From Bacillota bacterium (GTDB lineage: Bacteria > Vulcanimicrobiota > JAMDEM01), in NCBI GenBank assembly GCA_023486985.1, contig JAMDEM010000060.1, forward strand, positions 1 through 11,022: 11,022 bases of DNA, read 5' to 3'. Of the stretch, positions 6,741 to 11,022 are shown piece after piece (the stretch's first letter is position 1; every line of letters starts with the position of its first letter). The notes under the pieces were generated by a model, which saw only the letters and a program-made list of their open reading frames with translations, was not told the origin of the DNA and searched no databases. Position numbers and translations under genes: made by a program.

Positions 6741-7214
6741 GGTTATTTTGTCTTACTCCTATCACAAAATAAAAGTTGTAACACAATCGTCTTGCTTTGC
6801 CCGTGTTTTCTAACTTCGAAAAGAAAGTTCCTTCCATCCTCACCCTCTTTACTTGCAATAATGACATGGCACGTTCCCAGAACGGGCACGGAGGGTGATG
6901 GGCAACTTTGCTGCTTTTTCTTAAAGCATTCCGGATAGAGGATAGCTTCGTTTTTTTGAAGAACTATATTTAGTAAATAATAAGCATTCAGAAAACTAAT
7001 AAAAGGTAGTGGGAGAGCTTGCTCTCCATAATAAACTACCCTGCAGCAAGCTGCAGGGTAGCCCTTCGGGCAAGTTTGTTTTGCGGCAGGACACTCCGCA
7101 GCAAAGCTGCAGAGTTTTCGATCGCAAAATAAAAGCAAAGCAAGCTTTGCCACTACAATTACAAAAATGGGTTGCGAGTTCTGAAAGACACAAAACTTTA
7201 TATTTGAAAGAGAT
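6741..7214. other. Gene-free stretch with palindromes and an imperfect direct repeat
   Basis: This 474-bp gap separates divergent genes. Its right third (7012-7150) is packed with palindromes. ATC(A/G)CAAAATAAAAG occurs at 6761-6775 and 7121-7135 with 14 of 15 bases equal. GCTTTGCC follows a short way after each copy. The 136-codon minus frame across it is cysteine- and lysine-rich, runs through the palindromes and has no ribosome site, so it is not called. No clear promoter for the sensor gene was found. Confidence 0.55.
7012..7150. repeat. Cluster of five palindromes with GC-AA-GC type centres
   Basis: Palindromes at 7012-7027 (GGAGAGC around TT), 7036-7061 (12-bp perfect arms CTACCCTGCAGC around AA), 7061-7071 (GCCC-TTC-GGGC), 7093-7115 (10-bp arms around AAA, one mismatch) and 7135-7150 (GCAAAGC around AA). 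Four share a GC(A)AAGC or GCTTGC centre. This looks like a group of dispersed palindromic elements rather than terminators, since T-runs are missing. Confidence 0.75.
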
Positions 7215-9038
7215 GTGCAAATGACACTTCAGCCAAAGCCGGCATTTTCAGGCTCCATGAAATTAAGAATTTTTACTCTGGGTTTTCGCTGGCTTTCTTT
7301 AATTTTAGGACTTATACTTGCCGACTTTAACAGGATCTTCACTTTTTCGGCTCCTTCATTTCTTGCAAATTATCCTCTCGTTATAACGGGAATTCTTCTT
7401 TTATATCACCTGGCTGCTTCGTTTTATTTTTTCAAAGGCTCGGAGCATAAATATTTTACCTATATTTTGATTGCCGCCGATGTGTTTTCCGGAATCTTTT
7501 TAAGCTATTACTATGGCACAGGATATTTCTTTCTTACCTGCATTCTGCCGATTCTGGAAACTGCTTTCTTTTTCGGCTCCCTTGGATCCCTGGTAACAGT
7601 GCTGGTTCTTGCAAGTATTTATCTCCCTCTTATTGTTCCTGTCTGGACAAAGAGTATAAGGCTGGATCAGTTGAATATTTTAAAGGCTTTTGCCGTATTG
7701 GCGGTTGTAATTCTCTGGAGCTACATTTCTTCTCTCGGGCAGGATGAAGAAATGTATAAATTTAAATTAAAAACCCTGGAAGAGAAAAATAATATTCTTC
7801 TTGAGCTTCAAAAGAACAAGCAGGAAGTATCAGAGGTTTTTAATGAGCTTGAACGCAGGCAAAATAAAATTCAGGATTTAACGATAGACCTTCAGCGCAC
7901 CAAGGAAGAGATGACGGAACTTTATGAAGACCTTCATAATGCAAGGATTCAGATTCAGACTTACCAGAAGGAAACCCAGCAGAAAGATATTCAGTTAACG
8001 CAGGTTATGAAGCGAGAGATAGAAGATTTAAAGAAAAAATCGCAGGCTTCCTTTTCCATGCTTTCCTGTCTTGAGGACCTTAGCAGAAATCTTGGACTGG
8101 AAGACACTCTCGTAGCCGTCGTGGATAATGCGTTGAAATTTTTCCCTTCCCAGACCTGCATACTTTTTGTTCTTGACGAAACGGGCACAGGCAGGGAACT
8201 CTTTGCCGAAGTTGCAGCAAGCCCGTATGCCGATTATTTTAGAAACTTCAGCCTCAAGATTGGCGAGGGAGCTGTGGGGGTAAGCGCTCTAAAGCAGGAG
8301 CCTGTAAAAATTGACAGCGGCGCTGTTAATATTGACGGACACGAAATAACAACCCTTCTTACATATGAAAAATCTGCCCTTATTGCTCCCATTGTCTGGG
8401 AAGATAAACTGCTCGGCGTTATTTACCTTGGAAAGCCTATAGCCAGGGGTTATAATCAGGAAAATTTTGATTCTCTTATTGTGTATGCAAAGCTTGCCGC
8501 TTCTGCGCTTAGTACTGCATTAAAATTCCAGAAAACGATATCAATGGGCATAAATGACAATGTAACCGCCCTGTATAACAATTTTTACTTTAATGAAAGA
8601 CTTTCCGAGGAGTTAAAGAGAGTCAGAAGATATAACCTGAAGCTTAGCTTAATCCTTGTGGAAGTTGATAAATTCAGCAAACTCATAGATTCTCACGGAA
8701 GAGAAGTTTTTGACGGAATACTTAGAGAAATTGCCGAAATTTTAAGAACCTATTGCCGCGAAACTGATGTGATTGCCCGTCTTGAAAATGACGTTCTTGG
8801 TATTATTTTTATCCAGTCTGACCGCTCCAATGCCATTTTAATTGCAGAAAGAATCAGGATGGCGATTGAGGTAAGAACTTTCGGACAGGAGTTCAGCCAG
8901 AAGCTGAATCTTACCGCCAGCATCGGCCTTGGCGCATACCCCATGGATGCACAGAATAAGGAAGAACTTCTGCTTAAAACTTGCAAGGCGCTTGATGATG
9001 CAAAAGCCAAGGGCGGAAATAACACCTGTTTCCCGTAG
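7215..9038 (+). CDS. Membrane sensor with coiled coil, GAF domain and degenerate GGDEF domain
   Basis: A 607-residue signalling protein. About six membrane helices lie between residues 19 and 173. A long coiled coil rich in E, K and Q runs from about 178 to 275. A GAF domain spans about 285-435 (SPYADYFRNFSLKIGEGAVG, then ALIAPIVWEDKLLGVIYLGK), and a GGDEF fold spans 446-607. The GGDEF frame is recognisable by TALYNNFYFNERL, LILVEVDKFSKLIDSHG and LTASIGLGAYPMDA. The active-site motif itself reads ENDVL at 524-528, so the two glycines and the catalytic acidic residue are gone and c-di-GMP synthesis is not expected. It probably senses a membrane or small-molecule signal and passes it on by dimerisation or by binding GTP or a partner. 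The start is GTG at 7215 or ATG at 7221; ribosome sites are weak for both. It stands alone between two repeat-rich gaps. Confidence 0.88.
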   Translation: MQMTLQPKPAFSGSMKLRIFTLGFRWLSLILGLILADFNRIFTFSAPSFLANYPLVITGILLLYHLAASFYFFKGSEHKYFTYILIAADVFSGIFLSYYYGTGYFFLTCILPILETAFFFGSLGSLVTVLVLASIYLPLIVPVWTKSIRLDQLNILKAFAVLAVVILWSYISSLGQDEEMYKFKLKTLEEKNNILLELQKNKQEVSEVFNELERRQNKIQDLTIDLQRTKEEMTELYEDLHNARIQIQTYQKETQQKDIQLTQVMKREIEDLKKKSQASFSMLSCLEDLSRNLGLEDTLVAVVDNALKFFPSQTCILFVLDETGTGRELFAEVAASPYADYFRNFSLKIGEGAVGVSALKQEPVKIDSGAVNIDGHEITTLLTYEKSALIAPIVWEDKLLGVIYLGKPIARGYNQENFDSLIVYAKLAASALSTALKFQKTISMGINDNVTALYNNFYFNERLSEELKRVRRYNLKLSLILVEVDKFSKLIDSHGREVFDGILREIAEILRTYCRETDVIARLENDVLGIIFIQSDRSNAILIAERIRMAIEVRTFGQEFSQKLNLTASIGLGAYPMDAQNKEELLLKTCKALDDAKAKGGNNTCFP

Positions 9039-9047
9039 ACAGATATA

Positions 9048-9076
9048 TTGACACTCTCCATGACAAAACCTATTAG
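9048..9076 (+). promoter_or_regulatory. Possible sigma-70 promoter downstream of the sensor gene
   Basis: A perfect TTGACA, a 17-bp spacer and TATTAG. The distance to the rhuM start is about 250 bp, so it would make a long leader, or a short RNA covering the interleaved inverted repeats. The -10 box is poor. Confidence 0.35.
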
Positions 9077-9160
9077 GCAGTATAGTTTGTGAAGTAGTTT
9101 AATAGGATAGTAAACTATGATATGCCAATTTTTTTTATTTATCAAACCCGTTCATCTTTT

Positions 9161-9181
9161 CCTCTACCCAATGGGGAGAGG
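9161..9181. repeat. Hairpin CCTCTaCCC-AAT-GGGgAGAGG with an ATTAAGGCGAGGGGGG tail
   Basis: Eight base pairs around one mismatch, with a three-base loop. The G-rich tail after it follows the same scheme as the palindrome at 4559-4581. Both look like copies of a widespread intergenic repeat type. Confidence 0.65.
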
Positions 9182-9328
9182 ATTAAGGCGAGGGGGGCAT
9201 ATGAGAAGTTGGCATTTGAATGTAAACGGGATTAGCGAGTATTCTCATAATATGAGGTAATCTGAAAAAAGTTCTTATGCGAAAACTTTTAACAGGTAAG
9301 ATTCGGGTGCGGGTTTAAGGAGGACGCG

Positions 9329-10369
9329 ATGAATAAAGAAGAAAATTCAAAGATTATTTTATATACCGATCCTGATGGGCAGATAAAGATTGACGTACGA
9401 TTTCAAGGTGAAACCGTTTGGCTTTCTCAGCAACTCATGGGAGAGCTGTTTCAAACAACTAAACAAAACATCAGTCTGCATATAAAAAATATCTTTGAGG
9501 AGGGGGAGCTTTCGGAGAATTCAGTTGTCAAGGATTTCTTGACAACTGCTGCAGACGAAAAATCGTATCATACGAAGTTCTACAATTTAGACATGATCAT
9601 AGCTGTTGGATATCGGATTAAATCGAGGATAGCCACAAATTTCCGGCAATGGGCAACAAAGGTCTTACGTGAATATATGATCAAAGGCTTTGCTCTGGAT
9701 GATGAGCGATTGAAGTACGGAAAGTCGCTACGCCGGTCTTATTTTGATGAGCTCTTGGAGCGTATCCGGGACATCCGAGCTTCAGAACGTTTGTTTTATC
9801 AGAAGATCACCGATATTTATGCGCAATGCAGTGCGGACTATGACCCGGAATCCAATATCACTCAAGAATTTTATGCCACTGTGCAAAATAAACTTCACTG
9901 GGCTATTCATGGGCATACCGCCGCGGAATTAATTGCCAAGCGAACGGATGCGTTGAAACCTTATATGGGGCTGACAACATGGAGGAATGCTCCCAAGGGC
10001 AGGATCCGCAAGGCAGATGTCAGCATTGCTAAAAACTATCTCAATGAAACAGAGCTTAAGCAGTTGAACCGCATTGTCACAATGTATCTTGATTACGCAG
10101 AAATGCAGGCTGAAAATCAACGGACTATGACTATGAAGGAATGGGTAGCCAAGCTTGACGCTTTTTTGCGATTTAACGAGAGGGATGTACTGACTAATCC
10201 CGGCAAGGTTTCTGCTGAAGTAGCAAAGGAACTGGCAGAGAAAGAGTTTGAAAAGTACGAGGAGAATTTAAGACAGATTGAAGCAACTCAGCCCATCAGC
10301 GACTTCGATAAACTGGTCGAAAAAACCAAATTGCTGGTGAAAAAGGAATCAAAAAAAAGGAAGAAGTAG
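9329..10369 (+). CDS. rhuM: RhuM-family protein
   Basis: A 346-residue protein of the virulence RhuM family (Pfam Virulence_RhuM), usual length about 330-350, so complete. Hallmarks in order: TVWLSQQLMGELFQTTKQNI at about 29-48, SVVKDFLTTAADEKSYHTKF, NLDMIIAVGYRIKS, FRQWATKVLREYMIKGFALD, then in the C-terminal half HTAAELIAKRTDALKPYMGL, IAKNYLNETELKQLNRIV and MTMKEWVAKLDAFL. The N-terminal part resembles a helix-turn-helix or Bro-like DNA-binding fold. Its molecular role is unknown; relatives travel on genomic islands and often lie beside restriction or toxin genes. The start is firm: AAGGAGG at 9317-9323, five bases before ATG. Codon use appears somewhat richer in CGG, CGT and CAA than the genes to its left, consistent with transfer. 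It is followed by a leader and an AIPR-like gene, so this end of the window reads as a small accessory or defence region. Confidence 0.93.
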   Translation: MNKEENSKIILYTDPDGQIKIDVRFQGETVWLSQQLMGELFQTTKQNISLHIKNIFEEGELSENSVVKDFLTTAADEKSYHTKFYNLDMIIAVGYRIKSRIATNFRQWATKVLREYMIKGFALDDERLKYGKSLRRSYFDELLERIRDIRASERLFYQKITDIYAQCSADYDPESNITQEFYATVQNKLHWAIHGHTAAELIAKRTDALKPYMGLTTWRNAPKGRIRKADVSIAKNYLNETELKQLNRIVTMYLDYAEMQAENQRTMTMKEWVAKLDAFLRFNERDVLTNPGKVSAEVAKELAEKEFEKYEENLRQIEATQPISDFDKLVEKTKLLVKKESKKRKK

Positions 10370-10572
10370 GTAATCACGGCTGCTAACTTTGAAATGCATC
10401 GCTTAGAGAAGATCATATTTCGCAGGTTCCTGCCTTGCAGCTGCTGTTAACCGTGGTATTCCTACCTAACTCCGGAAGAGGCGTTAAATGCCCTCAGTGG
10501 TAGAATATCTAACATAAATCTAACGTAATCTCCAAAATTTTATTAGACCTTCTGCGAATTCTTAGTTTTCGG
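10370..10572. other. Gap after rhuM without a recognisable gene
   Basis: Only short structures are seen: GCAGG-TT-CCTGC at 10422-10433, and CACGG (10375-10379) with CCGTG (10451-10455). No T-run follows, so I find no terminator for rhuM. Neither strand has a frame worth calling. Confidence 0.5.
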
Positions 10573-10601
10573 TTGACAGATTAAAACTTCTGTGGTATAA
10601 A
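10573..10601 (+). promoter_or_regulatory. Strong sigma-70 promoter of the leader before the AIPR-like gene
   Basis: A perfect TTGACA, an exact 17-bp spacer and TATAAA. This is the best promoter in the window. Transcription should begin near 10608, at the first base of the 5' hairpin at 10608-10627. Confidence 0.85.
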
Positions 10602-10607
10602 ATACTC

Positions 10608-10627
10608 ATATGCGTGGACTCGCATAT
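10608..10627 (+). promoter_or_regulatory. Inverted repeat at the transcription start (5' hairpin or operator)
   Basis: ATATGCG and CGCATAT are separated by TGGACT. Its place just after the -10 box lets it work either as a repressor operator or as a stabilising hairpin at the 5' end of the RNA. Confidence 0.6.
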
Positions 10628-10667
10628 AGATAACCCAAAAGTGCTGGACGGCAGAAGGGGGGAAAAT

Positions 10668-10688
10668 ATGAAGAGAAACTTATTGTGA
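10668..10688 (+). CDS. Putative leader peptide MKRNLL
   Basis: A six-codon frame (ATG AAG AGA AAC TTA TTG TGA) with a strong G-rich ribosome site, AAGGGGGG, five bases upstream. The stop is one base before the 5' arm of the terminator at 10690. A ribosome finishing this peptide would sit on that arm and keep the terminator from folding. No run of one amino acid is seen, so it does not look like an amino-acid-sensing attenuator. It may instead be chance in a small RNA gene. Confidence 0.45.
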   Translation: MKRNLL

Positions 10689-10689
10689 C

Positions 10690-10718
10690 ACTACACGTAT
10701 TTTGATGTGTAGTTTTTT
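10690..10718 (+). terminator. Intrinsic terminator or attenuator before the AIPR-like gene
   Basis: A 7-bp stem ACTACAC/GTGTAGT with a ten-base loop, followed by TTTTTT and then ATTTA. It lies between the strong promoter at 10573-10601 and the gene at 10792. I see no second promoter after it, so the gene depends on read-through unless a weak promoter was missed. Confidence 0.75.
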
Positions 10719-10791
10719 ATTTATAAAGGTGTATCTCCAAGGTACTGGACTGTAGATGAACTGGAGCTGTAATAAGAAAGGAGATTATAAA

Positions 10792-11022
10792 ATGTCAAAC
10801 TCAACATTAGATAAGGTTATTTTAAAATCAGATTATTCCCGTCGTTTTCCCGATCCAATTAATAACTTTCCGGGAGACCAACCCTATAATATAGAACATC
10901 ACATACTTCTCTGTAAAGCAATTGATATTCCATCAGGTATATCAAAAGAAAATAATCCCAGGGAACAAAGGATAGACTATGGCATTTATAAAGATGTGCA
11001 GGCAAGCAATTTTATCCTCATA
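10792..11022 (+). CDS. AIPR-like (abortive phage infection) protein, N-terminal 77 codons, runs off window
   Basis: The frame is open from ATG 10792 to the window end. It reads MSNSTLDKVILKSDYSRRFP, then NIEHHILLCKAIDIPSGISK, NNPREQRIDYGIYKDVQASN. The pattern PxGI(S/P)K-x-NPREQRIDxGIYxxV before a strand resembles the N-terminus of AIPR proteins, which belong to anti-phage abortive infection, but the diagnostic later part (LKNNGITI-type motif) lies beyond the window. That name is therefore tentative. The start is supported by AAAGGAG at 10777-10783, eight bases upstream; an in-frame ATG at 10756 exists but has a much poorer site. It follows the promoter, leader ORF and terminator described separately, and rhuM lies about 420 bp upstream on the same strand. 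That a real gene starts here is near certain; its family is moderately supported. Confidence 0.7.
   Translation, partial: MSNSTLDKVILKSDYSRRFPDPINNFPGDQPYNIEHHILLCKAIDIPSGISKENNPREQRIDYGIYKDVQASNFILI

Larger units (their letters stand above)
9039..9328. other. Intergenic region between the sensor gene and rhuM, rich in inverted repeats
   Basis: No gene is seen. It holds interleaved inverted repeats: CCTATTA at 9069-9075 with TAATAGG at 9100-9106, and ATAGTTT at 9082-9088 with AAACTAT at 9112-9118. An outer pair ATGCCAA/TTGGCAT (9122-9128, 9209-9215) surrounds the hairpin at 9161-9181. CTCAT-AAT-ATGAG at 9244-9256 and AAAAGTT/AACTTTT (9267-9273, 9284-9290) lie nearer rhuM and could be operator sites. 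Confidence 0.5.

Noticed and set aside
7012..7150. CRISPR array
   Set aside because: The palindromes differ in arms and length, with no regular repeat-spacer spacing.
6743..7153. 136-codon minus-strand frame before the radical SAM gene
   Set aside because: It runs through the palindrome cluster, has odd cysteine-rich composition and repeated segments, and lacks a ribosome site.
7009..7224. 71-codon plus-strand frame upstream of the sensor gene
   Set aside because: It is made almost wholly of palindromic repeat sequence and has no ribosome site.
10641..10783. Type III toxin-antitoxin RNA repeats (ToxI-like)
   Set aside because: The repeats are not tandem, lie on both sides of the terminator, and the following protein does not resemble ToxN.

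Overview
The window looks like a piece of a bacterial chromosome, roughly 40% GC by eye. The genes have strong AAGGAGG-type ribosome binding sites and often use TTG or GTG starts. The left end carries mfd, a parvulin-like lipoprotein and mazG, all on the minus strand in that order. This neighbourhood is familiar from Firmicutes and related lineages. I cannot name the organism; a Clostridia-like bacterium or an uncultured candidate phylum would both fit.

Layout. 1-4528 (minus): mfd (transcription-repair coupling factor), a lipid-anchored SurA/PrsA-like protein, and the 5' part of mazG. The mfd frame is interrupted by one TAA at 2078-2080. That stop lies inside a 20-bp patch which is the exact reverse complement of mfd sequence 260 bp further downstream in the same gene. 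The reading frame is intact on both sides. 4529-4785: a gap holding two strong palindromes. 4786-5399 (plus): a small conserved-looking protein of unknown function, then an antitoxin-like gene with its own promoter, then the first 38 codons of a RelE/ParE-like toxin that is cut short. 5394-6740 (minus): a radical SAM protein with a B12-binding-like N-terminus. 6741-7214: a gene-free stretch with five palindromes in 139 bp. 7215-9038 (plus): a membrane sensor with about six membrane helices, a coiled coil, a GAF domain and a GGDEF domain whose catalytic motif has decayed to ENDVL. 9039-9328: a gap with a further hairpin repeat. 9329-10369 (plus): a RhuM-family protein. 10370-11022: a leader with a near-consensus promoter, a 5' hairpin, a six-codon ORF and an intrinsic terminator, followed by the start of a gene that runs off the window. 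Its N-terminus resembles AIPR (abortive phage infection) proteins.

How it fits together. The left part is housekeeping: DNA repair, envelope protein folding and nucleotide-pool cleaning. The middle and right are accessory: toxin-antitoxin remnants, dispersed palindromes, RhuM and an AIPR-like gene, with the look of a small defence or mobile-gene region. The two points most worth following up are the inverted patch that breaks mfd, which is either a template-switch mutation or an assembly artefact, and the leader before the AIPR-like gene. In that leader the tiny ORF stops one base before the terminator stem, which suggests translation-controlled read-through.
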